From NCBI RefSeq assembly GCF_019399895.1, contig NC_091871.1, forward strand, positions 4,369,001 through 4,433,000: DNA of 64,000 nucleotides, in the 5' to 3' direction. This stretch comes from Cardiocondyla obscurior (lineage: Eukaryota > Arthropoda > Insecta > Hymenoptera > Formicidae). The notes under the pieces were generated by a model. The model was not told the DNA's origin, did no database searches, and worked only from the letters and a program-made list of their open reading frames with translations. Position 1 is the stretch's first letter, and each line of letters opens with the position of its first letter. Made by a program: the position numbers and the translations under genes. Shown here in pieces: positions 13,170 through 24,352 of the stretch.

Positions 13170-14220
13170 CAGATACCGTGATTCAATTAATTATTATGGT
13201 TCTGCTTTATAATATATTCCTGAAATATAAGAAAGATCTCTTATGTATTAATTATTCAAGATATCTAGATAAAATAATGTTCAAGTTTTTCATTAAACGT
13301 AAAAATATCGATAAATTTACCACGCACGTAACTGTCCTAACCTGTACACTGTTTGGCGAGAGCAATAGATCTTATAAATTTTGTAGATCTATGAATTAAA
13401 TAGGGAAAACTACACATCCACAATTTTTCGTATAACTTTTAAACACTTCAATAAATATTTCTTACATTTGTATTCTTTATAACTCGATCAATCACTAATT
13501 AAAAGACAGGGAAACGTGAAATGTTATATACATATAAAATTGATCAAAGTCAACTTCTCTCGACTGGCTCGATTTACCATGGCGCGACGGTGGAGGCTCG
13601 TAGCACAGTTTTTTACAACTAACGATCGCCGTTCCCGCCAACGACAACCATTATAAAAAAGGCGTGTCCAGGGCGTTAGTGGGACCGGCAACCATTGCAA
13701 AAGAGGCTTGGCCACGGCGTTGGCGGGAACCGCTCCGACCTCCTGCTCCTTTTACTAACTTACTCTTCCTAGTTTTCTAATACTTCAACAGTGTTTTCAG
13801 AGACTCGGCACCGCGAAACCTCTGTATTCAGTAGTATTGACAGATTTATCAGTTCATTTATTGTATGTTTCTCGATCACCTGTATGGACGCATGATTAAA
13901 TTTCCGTTTTTGTTTTATTGTAATTGAGGATTAATACATTCTGTGGTTCTTTTTTTAATAAGTTTGACTCTTTTCAACTGTACTCTGGCGACGTTCTTTT
14001 TGCTTTTAGATTCGAAAGTGAGAAAATAAGAAGGAAAGAAAAAGGGCTTAACCTCTGCGCGATGAGTTAATGTATAAGTGATGACTAGAGAAATAATATT
14101 AAATAATTTCTTTTTGATGGTTTATTTATAAAAATTTTTTTATTTGCTTATCGTAAGTTAAATTATTAATGCCGTGTGTGTTGCTTTTATTTTTAATTGT
14201 TTAATTCATATGTAATAATA
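13170..14220. other. Intergenic region between microprotein and POLE2
   Basis: Unique AT-rich DNA with one GC-rich block (13550-13740) that contains a 44-base tandem duplication. The last 200 bases presumably carry the POLE2 5' UTR and promoter. No coding region is supported. Confidence 0.5.
13645..13732. repeat. Two-copy 44-base tandem repeat with a 13-base inverted repeat
   Basis: Unit 1 begins CAACCATTATAAAAAAGGCG at 13645 and unit 2 begins CAACCATTGCAAAAGAGGCT at 13689; both continue with a similar GGCGTTrGyGGGAmC end. In addition GTTCCCGCCAACG (13631-13643) is the perfect reverse complement of 13718-13730. This may be a local duplication or a decayed element. Confidence 0.7.
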
Positions 14221-16134
14221 ATGGCTGATAGTAAGTGTATCCAAATAATTCAAACGAATTTTTCGATGTACGGTCTGGTATTGTCAAAGTGAGTATTTCA
14301 TTAAGTTAAAGAAATTTGCAATAAAAAATTATTTCTAAACAAAGTATTAAACAAATATTTTTGTCGCGTTATTTTTACATGCAATTACACATATATCTGT
14401 TTGTCTTTTTTTTAAGGGAACTAAGAGTGTCTCTAGCAAAGCAGCTATTAAAAATAGCACAAGACGAGCGCGAATCCTGGCTCAACCGCATTATAGAACT
14501 AATCTTAACTCAGAATCTTGATGACCCACACGTCAAAGCTGAGCACATAAAAATTGCTATAGAAGAATGCTTAGAACCATGTAAATTGAAAGATACTGAA
14601 ACGGTATTCAATGTTATAGACGGATATAACATGCCAAAGATAAAGTATGATATCTCTAAAAAGAAATTCATAATCGATAGCAAAAACTCTTATCCTGAAA
14701 CGGAGTATAAATCGTTGGTCTTTCGACATCGTTTCGAAATGGCATGGTACAAAACTCTGAGGCATAAGCAGTTTCTGTCTTCTAAATTTGAAAAACAGCA
14801 AACAGACAGGACAAATTTGATACCTATTGAATATTTGCTGAGCGAGCTGAGACTGGGCGACGTGTGTGTAATGGGTCTTATAACGCAATTAAAGGAGGAT
14901 CAATATTACTTGGAAGATACAAGTGGAACTGTAAAAATTGACCTCAGCAATACAATATCCTTTACAATATTACTTTAGTTTTAAGATATTTTGGTTGCTT
15001 CATAAGTATATTAATTTTAAAGTATATCAAAATTATTGATACTGATTTATTTTAGTCATAATGGTTAATATGCAATGTGTTATTTTCTTTATTTTATTAA
15101 TATAAGATTTTCAAGATACTTTCGTCATGGAAGGTTGTATCGTGATAGCTAACGGCGTTTATAAAGACGACGTATTACATGTAAAAAGTATCAATCTTCC
15201 CCCAATTGAATCGTCAGAAAGCTTACGATTAGACTTTGGCGACACAAACACATTTGGTGGACCACACAATAAATCTCTAAAAATGTCCGAAAAGTTACAA
15301 GTTCACGAAGAAAGCAACCAAGACGGAATGATAATATTCATAGCAGAATTGTGGCTGGATGTTCCACATGTTTTACAGAAATTTAAGACGATACTGAACG
15401 GTTACATAGACTATCCTCCTATAGCCTTCGTATTGTGCGGTCACTTCTTGAGCTTTCCTACAAATACCACTAGCGCGCAAGCTTTGATAATGGGTTTTAA
15501 AAAGTTGACTGACATAATATTGGAATTTATAAATTTAAAAGAGTCTTCCAAATTTATTTTTGTGCCTGGCCCGCACGACTTAGGTTCTCCCAAAATTTTA
15601 CCTAAACCTCCTTTACCCAAATGTATAATTGAAGAAGTTACAAAAGTGATACCAAATGCTATTTTCACCACAAACCCATGTAGAATACAGTACTGTACAA
15701 AGGAAATTGTAGTAATAAGAGAAGACATGCTGACTAAGATGTGTAGGAATACGCTTCGTTTTCCAAAAGAGGAACATTTTTTCGAACATGTAAGTAATCT
15801 GTCACTAATAAATCGTTTATCAAAGATAAGTAATAACAGTATTGATTAAAATTTCTAGTTCGCCAAAGCCATTATCAGCCAGTCACATCTAACTCCAGTG
15901 CCACTTCAAGTCGTTCCGATATATTGGAAATATGACCACGCTTTACAGATATTTCCGACGCCAGATCTTATTGTGATTGCTGACAATTTTGAAACGTATA
16001 CGACCAATTATTCCGACTGTTACGTGATAAACCCTGGACTGTTCTCAAAAAATAATTTTTCGTTTCAAGCTTATGTGCCTGCCGTTCACCAGGTTGAAGA
16101 TTGTCAGCTGGCAGCTGACAATACTGTTACTTAA
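14221..16134 (+). CDS. POLE2: DNA polymerase epsilon subunit 2 (B subunit)
   Basis: Exons are 14221-14288, 14417-14954, about 15106-15789 and 15859-16134, for about 521 residues; the human protein is about 527. POLE2/Dpb2 is the essential non-catalytic B subunit of the leading-strand replicase Pol epsilon and also helps assemble the CMG helicase. An N-terminal helical domain is followed by an OB fold (LGDVCVMGLITQLKE, YYLEDTSGTVKIDL) and an inactivated calcineurin-like phosphoesterase fold. Diagnostic stretches are FVPGPHDLGSPKILP, TTNPCRIQYCTKEIVV, REDMLTKMCRN, ISQSHLTPVPLQV and PDLIVIADNFETYTT. The second intron (14955-15105) starts with ATATCCTTT, an exact U12-type donor, and its 3' border is not canonical in the required phase, so the start of exon 3 is uncertain by a codon or two. 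Family identity is certain. Confidence 0.95.
14955..15105 (+). other. Probable U12-type (AT-) intron in POLE2
   Basis: The donor ATATCCTTT at 14955-14963 matches the minor-spliceosome consensus at every position and leaves the upstream exon in phase 0 after codons for DLSNT. Downstream, only starts at 15106 (intron ending AA) or 15109 (intron ending AT) keep phase and avoid the in-frame TAA at 15103-15105. A branch-like TTTATTAAT sits at 15093-15101. No in-phase AC or AG is present, so either a rare 3' dinucleotide is used or one base here is wrong. Confidence 0.6.
16101..16121. repeat. Perfect 10-base inverted repeat at the end of POLE2
   Basis: TTGTCAGCTG, one base, then CAGCTGACAA, inside the last codons (residues D-C-Q-L-A-A-D). 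It could fold as a tight hairpin in the mRNA ten bases before the stop codon, or be chance. Confidence 0.6.
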
Positions 16135-17474
16135 GTTAAAAAAAAGATTATATAAGTTTCGCAATTACAACGTACATCGATTACGTACAATTAAATAAGA
16201 CTTTTTTTAATAATTCTGTCTATTTATTGTTTTGTTAACAAAACCTGGTGTATTTTTACAATATTTTAAAAACGCTCCGATAATGAATCACTTAAACTGT
16301 AATTTTCGATACTATAAACGCGAAACAAGTTAAGCTTAAGAGAGAATAATTTAATCGTGAAAAGGATGATTTCTTACAATTAATCATCTGTGCCCAAGTG
16401 ATACGGTAGGAAATATTGAGGAGTAACTTGGCATCAACTTCAATCTTTAAGTGGAAATATTTATATAAATTTAATCCTCAAATATATTAACTTTTTCAAT
16501 ATTCTAACTTTTGAAGATTGTTCTAATTTACCGTAACCCAATGTTTCATTCGAGAGTCACATTTAACAAATAAATTTAATATCGTAAACGTAATACCCTC
16601 TTTAAATCTCTTATTGCGAGTGTATCAGACCTGAATGGAACACAGATGATACGCGCACGCTTATCCTTTCTATCGATTCATATAAATAGGTACATAGAAT
16701 ATTAAACACAGTGTTTCTACTGTTTTGCAATATACATAACATTTATACAGGTACAGACTGGGCCCCGATTTAATTCCTCAATTTACCACACTGGAAGCAT
16801 AATTACTGGCCGTAATAAACCGAGCGTGATCTTCGTGTAAGCGTAAAGAATTATCAACATTCAATCGCAATGTTACAACATAATAATAATACTAACATTA
16901 CGCTTTTGTATGAGCAAACATAACTTCCACCACTCGGTAACTAATTGCTTCAACAGTTGCTAAGAGAATGGCGCGGACAGATAGCGAAAACAATTTCACT
17001 CGAAATCGGAGACGCGCTAATGGCAACAATAATGAGCTTTTGGAAGAAATCTGTTACACTTTGTAGTTTTTCTACAGTTTCACTGAACGTATTTCATGTA
17101 CAACATGCTCTACATATTGTTAATGCTTGAACACAACGAAAGTTAACGATTGACACGAATACAAGTTTTTGTCAGAACCCACAGGAAGCAAAGTCAATAT
17201 TCTGAATATATTAAGAGTCACGAAGTGCGAGCATATAGAAATTCAGAAATCGAAAATAAACAATTATACATAAGTGAAGCGTTGTAACAACTACACACAT
17301 TAACTCGTCACATATATTACAGTGCCACTTGTAAAAAAAGTCTTACGTCTATTGCACTTCCTCGTAAATACATATCGCTCTCGACAATTTTCTTCATACG
17401 TTATTCAATTCCTCCTGCAAAAATTATATATATAATACATAATAATACATAATATTTTATTTACAGATATAACT
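16135..17474. other. Convergent 3' regions of POLE2 and EGLN1
   Basis: A POLE2 poly(A) variant ATTAAA lies at 16190-16195. On the minus strand AATAAA (17461-17456) lies just beyond the EGLN1 stop at 17475. The rest is AT-rich without open frames of note; 16900-17300 may be a longer EGLN1 3' UTR. Confidence 0.45.
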
Positions 17475-17552
17475 TCAGTCCGATCGGACGGCGTAGTAGT
17501 AATTCCTCATGTTCTGAATCTCACGAACTGTTGCTCTTCGTGTGTAGTTCTC
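17475..17552 (-). other. Probable alternative C-terminal exon of EGLN1
   Basis: A strong minus-strand acceptor (eight T then AG) ends at 17553. The downstream frame codes for ENYTRRATVREIQNMRN, a few more residues, and a TGA at 17477-17475, continuing from RYQRES if exon 4 ends at 17748. With the other overlapping donor (exon 4 ending at 17750) a shorter tail in another frame results. Confidence 0.5.
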
Positions 17553-20500
17553 CTAAAAAAAATTATTCTTATTAATTAATGTAATATCATAATTAATAAT
17601 AGTGTCCAGATAATTCGCGAAATCTAAAATGTAATTATTTTTATATGTAATGATGATAAAGAGGAAAAAACGTTTACATAATTTTTATTTTTAACTTACA
17701 AGAAAACAAAAAAATTAGAAAAAAGTGCTCAATACAATCGTTTACACACTTTCTCTTTGATATCTTAGGCAAGCCTGGTTTCTTTCTTCGTTATCAAAAT
17801 ACCAAAGGGTAATAGCATATCTTGTCTTAAACGCTGGTTGCACCTCGTGCGGGTTTCGCCTGTCCGACCAAAAGAATAATATCCTATCGAACAAAGGTTC
17901 TATATTTGCCACCTGGTCGCGCCAGCCTTCGGGAAATATCCTCAAAAGCCCGCCGTTTTCCTGCATAAGCAATGAAATATACAAAATTATTTATAAATTT
18001 TGACGGCGTATAATAATTTTTTTTTCTCTGAGTATAGCCACTACATTACTTCAAAATTTTATAGAATTTTTGTAAATTTAGTTGATTAAATAAAATTTTA
18101 CCTTGACGTCCCAATCCCGATTAAGATAATAAATGGCTGTAATGCAACGTCCGTCTCGATTGGGATTATCCACGTGTTTCACATAATGCGAACCGTGACC
18201 GGGATAACAAGCCACCATCGCCTAGAACATGGGAGAAAAAATTAATTTTATTAAAAACAACTATTTCTAAATAATACGTACTTTTAAAAAAGACTTATCT
18301 AATAAAAAAAAAAAAATAATTATATACGTGCATATTCATAATATTAGAATAGTATCTCGTTTAACATTTATCACATCCTCGAGCAGAACACGTACAATGT
18401 AATGATTATTAACAGATTATTAACTGATATTTTTCATTTCTTTCCTTTTATCTAGATTATTTAACGATACGTCAGTAGTACGTTACGCTTGCGACGCAAT
18501 AATTGATTGACTCAATCCACGTCGAAAGTATATTGCTCTACGTGCGCATTGTGTTTTCTGATAAGAAAGTCTGCTTACTGCTAATAAACTGATAATAATG
18601 GCGCAAAAATTTTTATGATTAGCTCATCCAAAAGTTTCAAGTTTAAAAAATATACTCTTTCTTCTAAGATTGTTCTTTCGCGTTAATTTTCTTTTTTAAT
18701 TAATTTTTAAAGTGCCATAAAACAGATACATTTGAAATGAGAATTTCAAATGTATTATAACGCACAGTATTTTATCTAATAATTTTTACATTCAAAGAAT
18801 GTACAATGTTATGTGCGCTGAATAAGCGTTTAACAAATGCCTTGACTTTTGAAGATATCGAAAAATCTTTGAAATTTTTCATCGCGTTATCACATGAATA
18901 ATACATAAGTGAGGACGTAGACATTTTTTTTTTCAAACCTCCACGCGTTATTATGCCACGATAATTATCGTTGTAAGATTTATTCGAAAAGATTAATGCA
19001 AACGACCGACAATTTCTCTCATTCGTTGCTTGTTATTCGAACAGGATCAAAAATGCGTGTTTACGGGCGAATTGACACGTATCAAATATTATATTACGGT
19101 AAATATTGACGCACGGGGCGCATGTTATAACGCAGCTGCGAAAACGTACGAAATGAGGTAGATATTTCGTAAATTAAATTAGGTAAGTTAACATACGTGA
19201 TGGAGATACACGTGTCCTTGCGCCGTTATGAGTAATCGGATATCTAACTAAAAATAGACTCTGATAAATCGCGCGAAAGGACAATGATAGCAATCGCAAA
19301 TCAAATAATTATTAAACAAGTGCCTAATAAGCTACAGCATGATCGCGAACAATGCGAGAAGTCCCTCGAACTTGTTGATAAAACAAGAGACGATATTTAT
19401 AGAATTTAGCGACGATTACATTTGATTGTTACAGAAAGGCTATTGTACAAATATGAAAGTTTTACAACAAGATATTCTAACTCGCATATTAATTTTCCGT
19501 CACATAATTATCTTGAAAAATTCTTTTAGTGAATATTTCTAGTTACTTTAAATCGGCTTTCAATTTTATCATCAAAATTAACTAAAAAAAAATAAAAAAA
19601 AAATGGTAAATAAATAAAAACAAAAAAAAATCTTTCTTTATACTTTATCATTAAAATTCTAAATACACACTTATCTTTCATTGTTACATTATACATATCA
19701 AAGAATAATATTCCATTATATTTAGACGCGTATATATTATATAAAGAATATTTTTTACGTCGGCAAAACCTTCCTCACAGAAATTTATGTTTCGTTAAAT
19801 AATGATTCTCTTTCCCTCCCCCCAACCGGTTGAAAGTAACCAGATACCAAAATGATCGAGCAGCTGGAGAGGAATTCAGTACAGCGAATGCAAAGCAAAT
19901 TCGCTGTATCGCGTCACGTCGATGGTCGAGAGCGGAGAAAGGAGAGTGGGAGTCGCGGCGTACGTGACTGACTGCACTTGGCGCGATCCCTCTCTTTTTC
20001 TTGCGACGTATAACACTCCCTCGCGGATCTTTGCATTTTTGGAGCTCTGACCTTGTCTATCGCGTTCACCTCGGCGTGTTATTCGTGCGCCTAAAAATTC
20101 TACGATGCGTCTCACGTTAACCCTCAAACAGAACACTGGGTTAGAGCAACTTAGAATGATTTTCAAATCTTCAGAATTTTTTAAAACCTCCTTTTGTTTC
20201 TTTTAGATATTCCAAATATATTTTCTCTCGACGACTGATTTAACGATTGCGACAAATTCTTAAAAATTGATACGTTAAGTTCCGAGATATTAACAAAAAG
20301 AAATAGAACGGCCAGGACAAGGTACCATTGAGGGTTGACTAAATGCAAGCATTGAACTCTCGATCTAAATAACGTCATATCCGATTCTAAATTTTCTTTA
20401 GTCTGTAAACGATAAGATGTAATGAAACGATTCTTACTTCTATCTAGGAACAGACTGTATTTTAATAATTTAAAGAAATTACGCTACTTAAACTAAAATA

Positions 20501-21963
20501 AATCGAGATTTAAGTTTCGATCTTTTCGAAAATTGCACGTATTTTGTTTAAAATAAATTGTCACATCTTTTAAGAACACACACACGAAGGCGTGTTAATA
20601 CTCACTTTCGTTCTGTTAGTGATAGTGTAATTTCCTATTTTTCCGTTATTGTGCATTTTATTGGCTCTCAGGATGATCGCATCGACCTGCGATATCAGCG
20701 TGCCAATGTTTTCACACTGCTCCTCTTTTCCGTCCAACCATATTATTTGGTCGCCGCGTATTGTCTTCAAGTCATTTGCACCACCTTTATTGGAAACAAG
20801 CTGTCCGTCTTGGAACAATCCGGCACTATACATGTTCAACACTTCGTTTAGCACTTTAATACCTTTCTCCTCGCCTAGGAACTTGTCTACCACGCACACG
20901 CCGTACATGTCCATGTCTCTTATCACATATTGACAAACTTTGTCTAAGATCTCTTCGAGATTGCTCCGGTTCCTGTGCAGAAAAGGGGGCAAAAGTTCCT
21001 CTTCCTGGTTTTGAATGTCCGACAGGTTCTTCATACCGTAGCGATGTTGAGCAGGCGAGCCGAGGTCCGCGTTGCTCAAACTATCAATAATTCTCGAACT
21101 CTCTAAAATAGGGTTCAAGAGCTCGGCTCGAGTTCCCAGTATAATATCCTCTGAGCTGCCCTCGTACGTTATAGGCAACGTCCAATCATCACCTTTGTTT
21201 TTCCGCAAGCCTCGCGACTTCCCACTGAACTTATTCAGATTTTGATTCTCTTTCCGTTCCTGCTGGCCAGGTCGTTCTCTCTCGTGCCCAGTGGAATCTG
21301 AAATCAGGCCAAACTGTCAGTGTTATTAAATCAACACAGACGACTATATTAAAGTGAAATTAAAAAAAAAAATTCGGAGCCTGCTATTCGTCATGGGTAT
21401 CCGCGACCGAACAATTAAAGCACGCAATAGATGACGTTCGTTATTTATATTCCCGAGTTATCTGCGCAATGGGTCTCCTATTGTTATCGGGATTTTCCTA
21501 CTGCGTACAATCCGTGCTTAGCGACGCGAGGAACGAGAAAACCCCGCGCGCTCGTACCTGCCGAGTGTTTCTCGTTCCGAGATCGTTGCTCCGTGGTGAC
21601 GTTTGAGTCTCGCGGAGCATCCGGGGTCCTGTTTAGATTCAAGTTGAGGTTAGGTGCCGGCGCGCTCGGAACTTTGTGTCTGCCGACGGTGGCAGGCCGA
21701 TTGGACCGACTGGACGTCAGCTCGCGCGCGTTTACGCCGATGGCGGCGCCGGAGGATTCTTCGGTCGCGGGATGAGTCGCGCAGAACTCCCGATGGCGTT
21801 TCCAGTCGCGTCTTTGGTGCTCCTTCGTGCAGTAGAAGACTACCTTACAGCGCGAGCACCTGGACAACTCGTCGGTCCGGTCGCAGACCGCGCAGATCAG
21901 CCTCGCATCCGCCCGCACGCCGTCGTCAAGTCTCTGCGTGCGGCCGACTATCGGTCCAGACAT
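17475..21963 (-). CDS. EGLN1: HIF prolyl 4-hydroxylase with MYND finger (PHD2/Hph type)
   Basis: Minus-strand exons are 21963-21558, 21297-20606, 18221-18102, 17960-17750 or 17748, and a probable last exon 17552-17475. If exon 4 is not spliced, translation stops at 17742 (478 residues); with the last exon in frame it gives about 502. The enzyme hydroxylates HIF-alpha prolines using O2, Fe(II) and 2-oxoglutarate, marking HIF for VHL-dependent degradation. Visible are an N-terminal MYND zinc finger (CAVCDRTDELSRCSRC, FYCTKEHQRRDWKRHREFC), a Ser/Asn-rich linker, the hydroxylase core with the iron ligands in HVDNPNRDGRC (His, Asp) and RNPHEVQPAF (His), and the 2-oxoglutarate arginine in TRYAITLWYFD. 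The MYND finger is the mark of the EGLN1/Drosophila Hph (fatiga) lineage. It faces RABGGTB across a shared upstream region. Confidence 0.95.
18222..20605 (-). other. EGLN1 intron 2 with RCGTG motifs
   Basis: A 2.4-kb intron without other genes. It contains several (A/G)CGTG cores, the binding core of HIF: TACGTG at 18325, TACGTGCGC at 18539, TACGTG at 19194, CACGTG at 19209 and TACGTGA at 19961. HIF-driven feedback on PHD genes is known in animals; whether these sites act is inference. It also holds a perfect 13-base hairpin at 18726-18755. Confidence 0.35.
18726..18755. repeat. Perfect 13-base-pair hairpin in EGLN1 intron
   Basis: ATACATTTGAAAT, four-base loop GAGA, then ATTTCAAATGTAT. It is too short for a typical microRNA precursor by itself. 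Confidence 0.7.
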
Positions 21964-22714
21964 GTTTCAACGTTCACTCGAACGCCGTTGCGGCGATTGC
22001 CAACGACATTTCTTCGGAGTTCGGACGAGGAAAGGGTCTCTCACGCGCCCGCGCGCCGCCTGTCCGCCGCGCACACCCCACACATCCATTGGCGGCGTGT
22101 CGCTTCACCATCAAAGGAGACAAAGAATGTTTCCCTCAAACGCATTGGCCCTACAAATTCCCAAATTAATTCACTGCTAAATAAATTATTTATTCCGAGT
22201 ACTAAAATACCGAGCGCGCACACACGTAGACAAACGCTTTTAACACCCAACACGAGCTATTTTCCGCAATGTTTATTTGACAATTTTTACAACGGTGCAC
22301 CTGGAAGTTTATTTCCCTTTTGTCTCTCTTCCTCTAGCGACGCAGGAAGAAGATAACCTCTGGACAGGCACAGCTGATTCGGTTGAAAAGAACAGGCTTG
22401 AAGGCGCTGAATGGCGTTTCTCCATTATAATGTTCACCAATCAGACGCAAGGGCTCATTGAGCGGCACAGTGAGCAATTCTGCACCCAGTATAATACGCG
22501 AATATCACGAAATAACCTAAAATTGCACTGTGCAAAGGCATTATCTCTGGTGTGTTCTTTGCTCGACGAAATATGCAATTTTTTACTTATTTGATTTTGC
22601 ATTTGCTAATGTAAATTTCGAACGCAAATATAAAACCAAAGAAGAACGTTTAGAGGCGATCTACCGTTAGGATTACTTGTAATAATTGCGCTGTGCGATT
22701 ACAACGATTACAGG
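21964..22714. promoter_or_regulatory. Shared upstream region of EGLN1 (-) and RABGGTB (+)
   Basis: The two start codons are divergent and 751 bases apart, so both promoters must lie here or in upstream introns. The EGLN1-proximal part is CpG-rich; a TATA-like ATATAAA is at 22628-22634 before RABGGTB. It may be a bidirectional promoter. Confidence 0.45.
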
Positions 22715-24231
22715 ATGGTAAGTTTTAACCTAAGTATCAGGTATTAAAGGTATATGTCAGAGGAATCAAGAATAGAAATGTCTATCGTTTTCTTTTTTTA
22801 TAGACTACACTGAGGCATGATATTGAATTACCAAATAATATTCCAAAATTGTTGATGGAAAAACATGCAAACTATCTCATTTCATATGGGACCAACAAAG
22901 ATGAATATGTAAGGATATTTTAATTTGCAGTTTTAATTTATATATATGTATAGAAATTAATTACAACAAAATTCTACATTTTTTTTAGAATTATTCTCAA
23001 ACTGAACACATGAGAATGTCTGGCATATACTGGGGCCTTACTGCTCTAGATTTAATGGGAAAGCTAGAACAAACCAATAAAGAAGAGGTATTAGAATTCA
23101 TTGGACAATGTCAGAGTGACAGTGGTGGTATCAGTGCCAGTATACAACATGATCCACATTTACTTTATACACTCAGTGCAGTTCAAATACTGTGCATGTT
23201 TGATGCACTGGATGTAATAAATGTTGATAAAGTTGTTAGTTATGTCAAAGAAAGACAGCGGTATGATGGAAGTTTTATGGGTGATCAATGGGGAGAAGTA
23301 GATGTTCGATTTTCTTTCTGTGCAGTTGCTACTCTCTCACTCTTGGTAAATGTCATTGGAAATATGAACATAAATCTGTTGCAAAATTAACATTTTAAAA
23401 TAACATTCAGTAACTTGTGAAATTTTTTTAGAACCGTTTAGATGCAATAGATGTTGAACAAGCAGTACAGTTTGTGTTGAAATGTATGAATTTTGATGGA
23501 GGATTTGGTTCAAAACCAGGCTCTGAAAGCCATGCAGGATTAATTTATTGTTGTGTTGGATTGCTTTCAATCACAGGTATATATAAAAAGTATAAAAAAA
23601 ATCTAATTATTATTTTAAGTATAATAATACATAATGTATACAGAAAATATGAAAAATATTAACTATTATTAATCAAATATTTTTTTAGGCCATCTACATT
23701 TGATAGATGCTGATCGTTTAGGATGGTGGTTGTGTGAGAGACAATTACCTTCCGGCGGTTTAAATGGCAGACCCGAAAAATTGCCAGATGTATGCTATTC
23801 GTGGTGGGTGCTGTCAGCACTAACAATTTTAGGTCGTCTACATTGGATAGATAAAAAAGGCTTGGTAAGTCTTGTCAGTAATTATTCTCGAAAGATATTT
23901 AAGATATCAAATTAGATTTGTCAATTATTTTTTTAAATTTTATTTTTGCTTCAATAATTAATAAAATAATTATAAATATGACTAATATATTTAATAAAAA
24001 AAAAAAAATTGTTTACAGGTGGACTATATTTTAATTTGTCAAGATGTCGAAACTGGCGGTTTCAGTGATCGACCCGGTGATATGGTTGACCCTTTTCACA
24101 CTTTATTCGGTCTCACGGCATTATCATTATTAGATAAGAACTTCTCATTAAAACCAATAAATCCTACTTATTGTATGCCAGAATACATAATCGATCGCTT
24201 AGGTCTCAAACCTTCGCGACTTGACATGTGA
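22715..24231 (+). CDS. RABGGTB: Rab geranylgeranyltransferase (type II) beta subunit
   Basis: Six coding exons: 22715-22717 (only the ATG), 22804-22908, 22989-23345, 23432-23576, 23689-23864 and 24019-24231, for 332 residues against 331 in human. The beta subunit pairs with RABGGTA and the escort protein REP to attach two geranylgeranyl groups to C-terminal cysteines of Rab GTPases, which lets them bind membranes. The prenyltransferase alpha-alpha barrel repeats are visible (GLTALDLMGKLEQ, SDSGGISASIQHDPHLLYTLSA, RYDGSFMGDQWGEVDVRFS, NFDGGFGSKPGSESHAGLIYC, QLPSGGLNGRPEKLPDVCY). Zinc ligands appear as Asp and Cys in LPDVCYSWW and His in DPFHTLFGL. The first coding exon being a lone ATG is unusual to read but keeps phase exactly. 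A poly(A) signal AATAAA follows at 24347-24352. Confidence 0.96.
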
Positions 24232-24346
24232 TTATATATCTGATATGTTTTGTGTTGAATGTACATTATTTCTTTGTTAAATACAGTTGCAGATTTTCCA
24301 TAAAGCGTGAATTATTATGCAATTATATCAAATATTCTAGTCCAGT

Positions 24347-24352
24347 AATAAA
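24347..24352 (+). other. Poly(A) signal AATAAA, RABGGTB
   Basis: AATAAA lies 116 bases after the RABGGTB stop codon in AT-rich sequence. Confidence 0.55.
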
